Positions 1-9,438 of a stretch of 64,000 nucleotides of DNA are shown here, in pieces (the stretch's first letter is position 1; each line of letters begins with the position of its first letter). Source of the DNA: Astragalus membranaceus. Its lineage: Eukaryota > Streptophyta > Magnoliopsida > Fabales > Fabaceae. Where the stretch lies: contig CM076847.1 of NCBI GenBank assembly GCA_039519185.1, forward strand, positions 66,105,521 to 66,169,520, given 5' to 3'. The notes beneath the pieces are model-generated. The model saw nothing but the letters and a program-made list of their open reading frames with translations. It had not been told where the DNA came from and did not search any database. The translations under genes were made by a program, and so were the position numbers.

Positions 1-1882
1 AACTTTCTCTGGCAAGGCAGCGACGAACCAGACCAGTCTCACTTTCTTCAGCTTTGGATCCATTACCGATGACAGCAATTTGGTTGTATTGTTCCTCTTC
101 CTCATCCCATCCTGTGGGCTGGATGTCTTCTATTCGGATTTGAGCACTCTCGGGAGCGTCATACCTGACCAAGTAATCAAACTTTCCACTGGGCTCCCCT
201 AGAGTATCCCAACATCTCTCTTTCATAGGCACCGCTATTACTTCCTCATTGATTTCTTTTTCATCTTCAATATCATGGGTCCCTATCTGAACCACGCACC
301 GATCTATCAGGTCTTGCAGGACTAACTTGAAAATTTCACAGGCACCCACACATAAAGGATCGGCGCATACATAGCCCTTCTTGATAACACCACGACGACA
401 CAACTCAGCATGTATATTTTCCAGAGGAGTCTGGATACACTTAACATCTTTTATCATTGCCTCCCCCACAGAATCCTCTACTGCATTAGCGGATGGTGTC
501 CCATGTCCCGGTAGGGGGTTTGTAGTTGTACTGGGACTGTTCGGCTTGAAAGAGATCCAGTTGGCGTCAATCAAATCCTGGACTACATATTTGAAAGCCT
601 TGCAGTCCTCCACCGTGTGGCCGACTCCTCCACTATGAAAACTACAAGTAGCATCAGCAATGTACCCCCTAGGAAAGGGAGGTTGTATAGGCTTCATGGG
701 GCGAGTATTGACCAAATTCTTTGAGACAAGATGATTGAACAATTCAGTATAGGTCATCGGAATCGGATCAAAATTAGCACGCCTCTTCTCTTGATAGTTC
801 TGGGCTCTGTAGCCTGAATTGGTTCGCTGCGGAGAGTTGAAAGATAATGGTACCGCCTGCTGTGGAGAGCTGAAAGATGGGCCTCCCCCTGCGGAAATAA
901 CATTGGTTTCCCCTTCTTTCTTCTTGGGGAAGTTGGGAAAGGGTTTCTTTTGTCCACTAGAATTGTCAAAACTTCCAGCAATCTTTCCGCTGTACCAATC
1001 TAGTGATGCCCCAGCCAGACTGTCCTGGAAATAATGAATGAGCACCTTGTCATCATGAGCATGAGCGGCCATTTTTCTAACATACATCGTCAGATGGCTA
1101 GATGGACACCCGGTGCCGCGATATTTATCAAAGTCAGGTGCTTTGAATTTAGGGGGGATAACAACATCTGGGACAAGGCACAAATCTCGGGCATCCCTGT
1201 CTCTAGTTCCTGATCCTTCCACAGCTCTTAAGCGCTCTTCAAGCGAGTGATATCGATCCCCATGCTGAGTGTTCCCAAACAAATGACCTTGTGGATAGTT
1301 CCCCAGATCGTGATAATAACCCCCATGCTGAGCAGGGTTTCCCATATGATGGACAGCGTTCTGAGGGTTCACAGTAACTCCCAGAGTAGGACTAGGTGAA
1401 CCTCTTGCCAGTGCAGTATCAGGACTAGGAGTATGAATTTGTGGTCCCATAGCAGCTCCACCAGGCATAGTCGTGACAGGTTGACTCGGCCCCACAGGAA
1501 TAGCTTCAGCAGCAGGCGGCATATAACCCATTGGCATCCCCCAAGGATATATCGGTGCATTCAGATGACTCTGTCCGCTCGCCCCTGGAGGATGGGCAAA
1601 GTGACAGACCCCCTGTTCATAAGAAGTGTGAGTAGTTGTAACTTCAGCGGACACCGGAGGAGAAACCCCTTCGGAATTTACAACAGCGGCGGCCCCAGCG
1701 GCGGCTCCACCCCTCAGATTCTGTAGCATACTTATTACTTCGACCATCTGTGCTTCCATAGCCTCCACTTTGATCCTCAAAGCTTGATTCTCTTGAGCCA
1801 GCTGCTCAGGATTAAGAATCTCTGCAACTAACTCCTCTTGGCTCCGGCGGCCCTTATTCTTGAAATTCCGATTACTAGCCAT
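1..1882 (-). CDS. Gag of a Tat/Ogre-like Ty3/gypsy retrotransposon (Tat-1), partial
   Basis: Reading the minus strand from the ATG at 1880-1882, the frame stays open to the left edge (about 627 codons), so the gene continues outside the window. Gag forms the virus-like particle that packages the element RNA. Order seen: a short basic start, a Gln/Glu-rich helical stretch, a long Pro/Gly/Met-rich linker, then a retrotransposon gag core with SSHLTMYVRKM and LIHYFQDSLAGASLDWY (to about 992). A Cys/His motif of the form C-x2-H...GH-x4-C follows near 610-650. Directly after LDWY the text jumps to SGKIAGSF. In related gags these two motifs are separated by roughly 75-80 residues, so an in-frame internal deletion is inferred. 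The ATG is the first in frame and lies about 1.06 kb after the primer site. Family assignment is firm; function of this copy is doubtful. Confidence 0.8.
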   Translation of the reverse strand, partial: MASNRNFKNKGRRSQEELVAEILNPEQLAQENQALRIKVEAMEAQMVEVISMLQNLRGGAAAGAAAVVNSEGVSPPVSAEVTTTHTSYEQGVCHFAHPPGASGQSHLNAPIYPWGMPMGYMPPAAEAIPVGPSQPVTTMPGGAAMGPQIHTPSPDTALARGSPSPTLGVTVNPQNAVHHMGNPAQHGGYYHDLGNYPQGHLFGNTQHGDRYHSLEERLRAVEGSGTRDRDARDLCLVPDVVIPPKFKAPDFDKYRGTGCPSSHLTMYVRKMAAHAHDDKVLIHYFQDSLAGASLDWYSGKIAGSFDNSSGQKKPFPNFPKKKEGETNVISAGGGPSFSSPQQAVPLSFNSPQRTNSGYRAQNYQEKRRANFDPIPMTYTELFNHLVSKNLVNTRPMKPIQPPFPRGYIADATCSFHSGGVGHTVEDCKAFKYVVQDLIDANWISFKPNSPSTTTNPLPGHGTPSANAVEDSVGEAMIKDVKCIQTPLENIHAELCRRGVIKKGYVCADPLCVGACEIFKLVLQDLIDRCVVQIGTHDIEDEKEINEEVIAVPMKERCWDTLGEPSGKFDYLVRYDAPESAQIRIEDIQPTGWDEEEEQYNQIAVIGNGSKAEESETGLVRRCLARES

Positions 1883-2946
1883 CAACCTTGATTGCAGAAG
1901 GGTGGAGTATCGGTGTTGGTGAACCAGCTTGCCTTTTGTTTCTCTCTCTCTCTGATGATAGAACATTTTTATGAGTACACGTATGAATGCGTAAATGAAT
2001 GTAATGCATATGGTTTTATGTTATTTTTGTATTTAGATGCATGAGGAATGCTGTATGAATTTTTTTTCAGAATTTTGCTTATGTAATGTATGCTGTTATG
2101 ATGTAAAATGCGGATGATGAGGATGCTTGTTATAAAGACAGATATTTACAGGTGGGGCTTTGAAAAATTAGGGCGGTATACCCTATATGCCACCCCATAT
2201 AGGTATTTATGAAAGAGAAGGAAAAACCTATTTTTTCTTATTTCAAAAAAACGTTGGCGGAAATGAACTAAACTAGATGCAATAATGCACACACAATTTT
2301 GGAAAAGCCCTTGTGACCTAAAAAGAGGTAAGACCTATGATCTAGGGCAATTAAAAGGGTAATCCTTCCATGTAGCTCTATTCACTCCCTCACAAGGCCA
2401 CCAGAGCTACAGTCCCTTTCACAAAATTCCCCACAAATGCAGCAAACTGCTAGGTGTGAGGCATCATGAAAGAGCACAACTCTGGTTGAAACTTTCGCAA
2501 GTAGCCAAACGGACAAAGGTCCTGATGGGCTCCCACTACTCGAATCCACTCTCCTAAGTTTTTGCAGACCTGGGTTATGGTCCCACTCAAAACACATAGT
2601 CACAGGGTATAAGTGTAGTGTGTGTTAAGGGCATTTTCTTTAGTACTACCCCCACCTGAAATAAAAAAACCAGAGCAGTCCAGGCAAAAGCAAGCGATAA
2701 TAAGTTATCTACCCTAGGGTTTCATACCTAGAATATCTATAAACAAGGATATTGCTCACCTTGGGAAAAGGAGCCAAGAAGAGGGGATCATGGGGATTGA
2801 AAAAAAAAATGCATGGGCATAAGCGATAAAAGAAAGAGAATAAAAGATAAGAAAGAGGCAAACAGGGTTTTAATCAAATCAACAATACATTAAACCACAC
2901 ATTTAAATTAGTTAGGCTTGACCCTCGTCTTTTTTAAAAAAAAGGT
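1883..2946 (-). other. 5' leader of Tat-1 between primer site and gag
   Basis: This stretch has no convincing gene. It is the untranslated leader of Tat-1. The part next to the primer site (about 2880-2946) and the block 2382-2603 resemble the leader of the non-coding LARDs at 26404-26880 (plus) and 36880-37346 (minus). Shared words include GAGTGGGACC, GGTCTGCAAA, TCTTTCATG, TAGCTCTGG and a run ending GTGAATAGAG. Minus-strand translation of 2382-2603 gives 73 codons whose last part (LFHDASHLAV...SSGGL) loosely matches the LARD frame (LFHGVPHQVA...SSGDL). It could therefore be a tiny ORF or simply a conserved RNA segment. Ogre elements often carry a full extra ORF before gag, and none is present here. 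Confidence 0.6.
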
Positions 2947-2965
2947 GTCCCCAGCGGAGTCGCCA
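2947..2965 (-). other. Primer binding site, tRNA-Arg type (Tat-1)
   Basis: The minus strand reads TGGCGACTCCGCTGGGGAC two bases after the LTR end. It is complementary to the 3' end of plant tRNA-Arg (acceptor ...CGGAGTCG plus CCA), the primer used by Ogre-type Tat elements. It fixes the element orientation and the LTR end. Confidence 0.85.
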
Positions 2966-3338
2966 GCTGTTGCACCCCGAAAAATCCCCGGCTTTGGGGT
3001 TTCTCAATGTACAACGTGGAAAAATTTTGGAGCCGCCACCAATATTTTAATTTTGAGACCAAAACATTGAAAAAAGGTCTTTTGGACAAGGCGGATGGTC
3101 TTTGAAAACTAGAGATATAGGTTCGGGGGTCGATTACGCGCGAGGAAGGTGTTAGCACCGCGCACGTCCTTTCTACCGAAAGGGAACCTCTAATTAAATG
3201 TGTGGTTTTAACGTTTGATTTGAAAAATACCTAGATTTGCCTATTTATTTCTTATTTGGAGATGAATGGGAAATCTTTAATGAAAATTTTATTTTATGTG
3301 AGAAAGGGGGAAAAAGGGTTTTTAGAAAAAAGTGCTTG

Positions 3339-3365
3339 ACGGGACATGGCCCGCTCCTACGTATC
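3339..3365 (-). promoter_or_regulatory. TACGTAGGAGC hairpin, proximal copy (Tat-1 leader)
   Basis: On the minus strand TACGTAGGAGC is followed by CGGG-CCATGT-CCCG and then TCAAGC. The stem sequence differs from the distal copy but pairing is kept, and the loop carries the self-complementary word CATG. Confidence 0.5.
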
Positions 3366-3832
3366 TCCCGGTGCGATGGAGAATTCAAAGCTACGTAGTT
3401 CTTGGTTGTCTTTTTGAAAAGTTTTTGTTTTTTTATCTTTTTTTAGTGAGTTTTTGAAATAGGACGAGCATTAGCAAATGATTAAACTAGCAGAGGCTAT
3501 GATGAATCACTGCTAAATACTCAAAAGAGAGAGTTGTACCGCTAGTCAAACGAACAACGGTTCTGATGGACTATTGATAACAACTCGTTTTTTATTATCT
3601 TTTTTGAAAGTGACTTTCGAAAGAGATTGATTTGTACGATGATCAAACTAACAAAGGTTATGATGGATCATCGTTTATTATTTTTAGGAGAAAAGGACAT
3701 TGTCACTAATAGCTAAACGAACAGAGGCTCTGATGAGCTACTAGCAACAATGGGTCTGAAAAAAGATTTTTGTTTGTTTTATGAAAATGATTGGTTTAGG
3801 GGGATGAAAAGAATTTTTATTTGTTGCGCTTG

Positions 3833-3860
3833 ACGAGAACGTGGCTCGCTCCTACGTATC
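3833..3860 (-). promoter_or_regulatory. TACGTAGGAGC hairpin, distal copy (Tat-1 leader)
   Basis: On the minus strand TACGTAGGAGC is followed by CGAG-CCACGTT-CTCG and then TCAAGC. The four-pair stem (plus a G.U pair) closes a seven-base loop containing the self-complementary word ACGT. See the finding on covarying hairpins. Confidence 0.5.
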
Positions 3861-4393
3861 CCAAACGGGAATCAAAGCGACGTAGTTCTAATAATGTTTT
3901 TGAAAGGGTTTAAAAGGGGCTAGCTGAATCACCCGAGACCATCTTCACCACTTAGAACATGATGCACTAGGCATAAGTGGGAATCATATGGTTCGTCATC
4001 AGCAATGAACGATAACATACAAGAACGAGTAGATGAATGCTATATCTAAGTTTAATCACATGGATCACAATAACTAAATATTAACAAATGAAAAGACTGA
4101 AATACCTCTGATGAAGACAGATATTCCAGATCTGAAGAACGCAAACCCCGACTAACCCTTGCAGGAGATCAGCTCAGACGGACCAACGGCGCGAGTATAG
4201 CGAAAATGAAGCGGAGGACTGAAATATGAGATTTGCGAGAGTTGTCTTCCCAGGTCTCGTGAAAATGTTTCTGGAGCGATTCGTCTCAGATCTCGTGAAA
4301 GTGTCCGTCTAAATCTCTGTCTGCCTTTCTCTGATCTCGTGAAGTCCCTCCTCCGTGAGATGTGTGTCTGTGAAAATGTGATTTGAGGCTGCC

Positions 4394-4401
4394 TATTTAT
4401 A
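4394..4401 (-). promoter_or_regulatory. TATA box of the Tat-1 LTR
   Basis: TATAAATA on the minus strand, centred in the 14-bp palindrome GCCTATAAATAGGC (4391-4404 region). It lies just downstream of the AATCGATT repeat block and about 1.4 kb before the LTR end, leaving a long R-U5 leader. The start site is inferred from spacing only. Confidence 0.6.
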
Positions 4402-4439
4402 GGCTTAGGAAAGCGTAGAATTTTTTTAAAAAACATTTA

Positions 4440-4935
4440 TTGCAGGGATGAATCGATTGTTTGAGCCTTTGGAAATAGCAAAGAATCGATTCTTGGACAT
4501 CCTGAATGGGTGAAAATCGATTCCATGCTTAGTTAAAATAAGTGGGAATCGATTCTTGGCTCTTGGAAATGACTTGAAAATCGATTCCATGTTTTGACAA
4601 AGTGAGGAGGAATCGATTCTTGGCTCTTTAAAGTGGCCTGAAAATCGATTTCATACCTTAATAACATAAGGAAGAATCGATTCTTGGCTCTTTAAAGTGG
4701 CCTGAAAATCGATTTCATGCCTTAATGACATAAGGAAGAATCGATTCTTGGTTCCTAAAAATGGCCTGAAAATCGATTTCATGCCTTGATAACATAAGGA
4801 GGAATCGATTCTTGGCTCCTCAACATGGCCTGAAAATCGATTTCATGGTTTAATATTGGATTAAGGAATCGATTTCATGGCCTTTACAAAATAGTATAAA
4901 TCGATTCTTGGCCTTTGGAACAGAATGGAAATCAA
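4440..4935 (-). repeat. AATCGATT-bearing 64-bp tandem repeats in Tat-1 U3
   Basis: About seven copies of a 64-bp unit, each with two ATCGATT words (one followed by CTTGGCTCT, one preceded by CTGAAA). They lie immediately upstream of the TATA box. The copies differ by scattered substitutions but keep the AATCGATT palindrome. They may be repeated activator sites, a common U3 arrangement; that role is inference. Confidence 0.75.
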
Positions 4936-5249
4936 TTCTTATTTTTTCACAAAAAATGTTTCTTATGTTTTTGCCATGCATGCATAAGATATTTTCCAAA
5001 GCTTGCCATGCATGCATAACATATTTTTCAAAACTTGCCATGCATACATAACACATTTTCAAAACCCTAGTTTCTTAAAAAGTGCATTTTAACCCTAAGA
5101 ATGATTTCAAAAACTTTGGAGCGGTTTCTAGGATTCAAAATGCAATACATTTTATTATTATTATTTTTTGTGGAGAAAATTAGGGTTTGGACCTAAGCCG
5201 GACAAAATTGGGGTATGACAGTAGTGCAATGAGTATAATAGAGATGTGC

Positions 5250-7163
5250 GGCCAGATGAATTATTTTTGATAACCCACAAGAAGAAATCCGGTGTTTGGG
5301 TTGATCATCGAGCGGAAACTACCTATGTAAGTTGTTGCCACTACTCTGAATTACATTTGTTGTTAATTAGATGAATTCTGTATTTTCTGGATTCTGTTGA
5401 TGGTAATTAGGATTGCTGAATTGAAATTATTATAGTGAAATGTTAAATTCTTGCTTTGATCTGACATGTAGCTTCTGGATTCTGTTGATGAATTCTGTAT
5501 AGGATTGCTGGATTCTGTATTTAGACATGTAGCTTTTTAGGCATAAAACACATCAACACAATATGTTGCCATTTATTCTGATTCTGTATTGCTGGATTCT
5601 GTATTGCTGGATTCTGTATTGCTGGATTGCTGGATTCTGTATTTGATCTGATTTGTCCTTGAGCTTACCATTACTAAGCTATATGTGTAATTTGGTGATC
5701 ATTAGGGAACAATATAACTGTTAAGTAGTTAGGGAACAATATAACTGTTAGTTGGTGATCATTAGGCCAATAAAGTGATAAATAAACTGGTTTTGCTTTC
5801 AATCATAAAGTTATTTATCTAATCGTTTTGAATTTCGATGATCCTTAATTATTATTTCGATGTCTCGGTGTAACTCATGTCAATCCCAGTGTAACTTATG
5901 TTACTGAGCAACCCGAAAGTACGTACTGGTTAAAAGAACCAAAGAAATGTGTGGTATGGGCAGCTGGCCAGGTTTATATTATTATGATGACATTGAGATT
6001 TTTTTGGCTGTGTATGTTGGAAAGCACATGGAGCATACTAGACTAATACTAATCAACAAGAACTATACACTAACCGACAACCTGAAATGGGATGAGTTGT
6101 TCATAGTTTTCGATTCTTTTGTTACTGTTTTAAGGGCATATTCTTGGCAAAGTAATACTATTGTATTGTCTTTGTTTAATAATTTGTTCATTACAACCTT
6201 TCCACCCTCCTATGTCACTTATCATATTAATTATTATATTTTGACTTGACATGTTAATGGCTAGCTAGTCAGTTGGTTCTTTTGCATGTGAATAAAGAAA
6301 CGTATAATTTGGAATTTTATGCAGATACCAACAGGGTTAAAAGCAATGGGTAACATGGACATCGAGTCTGTATAGAAGAAGCAAGCCAATGAGGAAAATT
6401 ATGATAGCATTCTCATTGGTTTAGACCAAAATAGTTCTTGCTTTATGTTGGCTAAGCATTCTCATTTGTTTCAAAATTGCTGGATTCTGTAAATGAATTG
6501 ATGTATGCATGTGGTCTGTAAATGATTCTGTAAATGATAAGTTGCTGAGAATATGAAATGATAAATTGTATTTTTTGTAAGTTGAATGTATTGCTGGATT
6601 CTGTATTGCTGGATTGCTAGATTCTGTATTTGATCTGATTTGTCCTTGGATTCTGTGTGATTCATCCTATGTTTATTGTATTTATTGTTGTTGATGTTCT
6701 GTTTGTTCAGGATACATACAAACAAAATGTGGTTGACTTGGTTGGAGATGATGTTCAAGAGGTAGATGGAGCGGTAGCAGTTGAGTGCTGGACGTTGGCT
6801 GCAGGGCCTCCCACCCGTGGTCGCCTCTATGGCACAGCAGGTTTATCTGTGAACGCCCGACCTGGGTCCAAATCGCTTATCCAAGAATCCCAGAATCCTT
6901 CTGGTTTCATGTTTGAGATATCTTTGGAAGCAGAGAGGGAATCTAGACTTAGAGTTGAGAAGATTGCTCAAGATGCAGTAGCCCAGGCTCAAGAGGCAAA
7001 TGAGCGTTCTCAGAAGTGCCAAAATGATTTAGATGAGATGAGAAAATTATTTTTGGATCGCCTGGATGCTTTGGAGCGTGGATCATGTGGTGCTAGCCAT
7101 TCTCATTCTCATCCTCATTATGATGAAGATTTGGATGAAGACTCACTTGATGGCGAGACTTGA
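5250..7163 (+). pseudogene. CACTA-associated transposase-like protein (Transposase_24/Ptta type), fragmentary
   Basis: Three plus-strand pieces look coding. Near 5265-5330 the frame reads HKKKSGVWVDHRAETTY, resembling the 'DERA..TY' motif of plant En/Spm transposase-like proteins. At 5947-6249 there is a 100-codon frame I do not recognise. At about 6712-7163 a longer exon reads CWTLAAGPPTRGRLYGTAG followed by a Glu/Arg/Gln-rich coiled coil (EISLEAERESRLRVEKIAQ...) and an acidic tail ending in a stop. 'GP..RGRxYG' plus a C-terminal coiled coil is typical of this family. A plausible acceptor (gttcag) lies just before 6712. Spacers at 5388-5640 and 6477-6655 are full of repeats of GGATTCTGTATTGCT and look intronic. 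The 5' part is missing because of the Tat-1 insertion. Confidence 0.55.
5388..5645 (+). repeat. GGATTCTGTATTGCT minisatellite in CACTA intron
   Basis: Interspersed and tandem copies of a roughly 15-bp word (gctggattctgtatt) occur here and again at 6477-6655. They lie between the coding-like pieces and have no coding content. Confidence 0.6.
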
Positions 7164-7424
7164 TGTTGTTACGCTTACTTTTATGTATTTGTAGGATGAC
7201 ACAACATTTGATATTTTGGAACTTCAAGACTATGTTATATTTTGTTGTTTCAAGAATATGTTATATTTTGTTGTTTTAAGAATATTTTGTTTTATGGTAT
7301 TAAGCATTTTGATATGGTATGCTGGATGATTGTATTAAAAATTCTTTAGGAGTAGCGGTGGTAGTAAAGACACAGGGTACAGGGTAAAAAGCATTAGGAC
7401 AATTATATTATTTTTTACAAAAAA

Positions 7425-7853
7425 ACAACCAAATTTAGCGTCGGCCACTCCGACGCTAACAAAGATGCATTTTAGCGTCGGTTTCGTGGACGCAAATTAC
7501 TTGGTTGACTATTTTGGTTGACTAAATAGCGTCGGCAAAGCCGACGCAAATGATTTTGTTGACCCTGTTTCATTGACTGCATAGCGTCGGCCAGGCCGAC
7601 GCTAATGATTTCGTTGACTAAATTTAGTTGACTTTGTAGCGTCGGTCCAAATGTTAGCGTCAGCCTTAGCGTCGGCCAGGCCCACGCTAAAATTAGCGTC
7701 GGCTAAATTAAGGGGACGCTAAAATTACCTTCGAACATTTTAGCGTCGATACGTGGCCGACGCTAACCCGGCGCTAATTCACTATTAGCGTCTGCTTTTG
7801 GCCTATTAGCGTGGGCTTTCGGCCGACGCTAAAAACTGTTTTTCTAGTAGTGA
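7425..7853 (+). repeat. CACTA subterminal repeats (AGCGTCGGC palindromes) and right terminus
   Basis: About ten copies of TAGCGTCGG or its complement CCGACGCTA. Many are arranged head to head with short spacers, for example TAGCGTCGGCCAGGCCGACG, so each can fold into a GC-rich hairpin. CACTA transposases bind subterminal repeats of this kind. The array stops about 20 bp before the CTAGTAGTG terminus. Confidence 0.75.
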
Positions 7854-8530
7854 TGATGAGGGCATTTTCTTAAAAGCTCTTTCCATCTTTCCCATGCTTC
7901 AAATAATGACTCAAATTCTTTTTGTCTAAAAGATGTAATATCATTTCTCATCCTGGCATTTTTAATGGGTGGAAAATATTTTGACAAAAACTTTTCAGCT
8001 ATTTCATTCCATGAATGTATAGAATTAGGCTCCATTGAATTTAACCAAGATTTAGCCTTATCTTTTAAAGAGTATGGAAATAGCTTAAGTCTAAATGCTT
8101 CTTCACTAACACCAGGAAGAATAAAATTACTACATACTTCTAGAAACTGTTTTAAATGCTCATGGGGATCCTCATGAGGAGATCCACCAAATTGGCCAAT
8201 TGTTTGGAGCATTTGGAACATCATGGGTTTAAATTCAAAATGAACAACATCAATATGAGGTTTTGCTATACTAGTTTGCATATTCTAATTATTAAACATA
8301 GCATAATCCCTCATGGGTCTATTTCTATCATTAATCATACCTATTGGTCCCATGTTGTTGAATGGATTTCCTTGCTCATGTTCAGGTGGTGGGTCTCCTT
8401 CTCCTGATCTTTCTTCACCATGATGAGACATGTTTCTCCTGCAGCCTCGTCTTTGGGATCTAAGCAATCTTCTGAAACTTCTTTCTATCTCTGGATCCAA
8501 TGTAAATTCTGGTGTTCTGGTCCTGTGCAT
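7854..8530 (-). pseudogene. Athila gag, 5' portion, interrupted by one stop and by the CACTA
   Basis: The minus-strand frame starts at ATG 8528-8530 (MHRTRTPEF) and is open except for one in-frame TAG at 8285-8287. It continues in the same frame through GSPHEDPHEHLKQFLEVC, FRLKLFPYSLKDKAKSWL and WNEIAEKFLSKYFPP to RWKELLRKCPHH, where the CACTA terminus begins. These are hallmark motifs of the gag core (Retrotrans_gag) in Athila Ty3/gypsy elements. The start lies about 100 bp after the primer site. The single stop may be a point mutation, since the rest of the frame is intact; the CACTA insertion is the decisive break. Confidence 0.85.
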
Positions 8531-8626
8531 AAGCTAGTGCACCTGCACTAAGGAATCAAACTACCAGAATAATAATAATAATAATACACAAATCTATAAA
8601 TCTAAACTTACAAAAATTAATGGCAA

Positions 8627-8644
8627 TCCCCGGCAACGGCGCTA
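8627..8644 (-). other. Athila primer binding site (tRNA-Asp type)
   Basis: The minus strand reads TAGCGCCGTTGCCGGGGA, one base from the canonical Athila TGGCGCCGTTGCCGGGGA. It is separated from the LTR end by the usual CCAAGTTTT spacer. Confidence 0.85.
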
Positions 8645-9438
8645 AAAACTTGGTGTGGCAAAATATGTGCAAGTATACACAGTCACACAAGTAATACAAT
8701 GATAAGAAAGGTCGAACCCACAGGGATTGATTAAACTCTTGTATGCTTAGAGAGATATAAATATGTGCTACTACACTACTCACAAAATTTGGGGTTTTTA
8801 GTTTAAGTAAAAACAAAATGCAAGTATGTAAAATAAGATGAAGGAAATCAGTTGAGAAAGATAGTTGAGATGTCTTTACTAGATAATGCTTCTTTTGAGA
8901 GTTTCTATGCTTTTAGAGATGCAGAAGCACTATGAAGCAGAAGCATCAAGTGCAGTAGCATTGAGTGCAGTTGCATAAGTGTGTGCTTGTCAGCTACTTT
9001 CTTCAGAGTTTCGTTACAAGCTTCCCATGTCTGGGCTTGCTAAATAAGTCAACTCCTGCCTTTGAGGTACCCACTGTTTCACCCTAAGGACTATGTTATC
9101 CTATGTCTAGGACTTAACATGGTTTTAACAAAGTTTCCTTTATTAACAAGTCAACAAAGCCTTTATTAAAACACTCACCCTTATTAGTCTTGATTTCTAG
9201 TTATAAACCATGTCTGTGTATATAACTCTACTTCTTTTAAGCGATTAACCTTAAAATAAGATGGATGTAGTATAACACAAGACCCAAAATGCTACAACAC
9301 TTAAAAGCATAATAACTTACTCAAAAGATCATTATAAGTTTAGAACATCTCAACTAAAGGAATTTAGCTCATGTTACTCATTATATAATAGAGAGAATCT
9401 ATAAGGAGCATAATAATATGAATCATATAAAAGATATC

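Larger units (their letters stand above)
2968..5220 (-). mobile_element. 5' LTR of Tat-1 (2253 bp)
   Basis: The minus strand begins TGTCATACCCCAATTTTG at 5220 and ends GGGGTGCAACA at 2968, giving the TG...CA termini, followed by the primer site. A TATA box (TATAAATA inside the palindrome GCCTATAAATAGGC) sits at 4394-4401, so transcription probably starts near 4365. Upstream of it are about seven 64-bp repeats with AATCGATT (4440-4935) and three copies of a TTGCCATGCATGCATAA unit (4973-5055). Downstream are about four roughly 65-bp units with 'ctgatgg' cores (3480-3750), two copies of a TACGTAGGAGC hairpin (3339-3365, 3833-3860) and a CCTTTC/GAAAGG hairpin (3168-3183). The bases gtagt at 5221-5225 are the expected right-hand target duplication; the left copy is outside the window. 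Confidence 0.8.
5221..7853 (+). mobile_element. CACTA (En/Spm-type) transposon, 3' portion
   Basis: The right end reads ...CTAGTAGTG at 7853, the complement of the CACTACTAG terminus of plant CACTA elements. It is preceded by a dense array of subterminal repeats (7425-7830). The junction falls inside an Athila gag: the minus strand reads the gag sequence CPHH and then immediately CACTAC. A 3-bp atg repeat at the junction fits the CACTA target duplication. The left side is cut at 5220 by the Tat-1 LTR, so Tat-1 inserted into the CACTA and the CACTA 5' end lies outside the window. Internal sequence encodes a decayed plant transposase-like protein. Confidence 0.75.

Noticed and set aside
5947..6249. 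100-codon frame as an independent gene in the CACTA
   Set aside because: No recognisable motif and flanked by intron-like repeats; treated as part of the decayed transposon.
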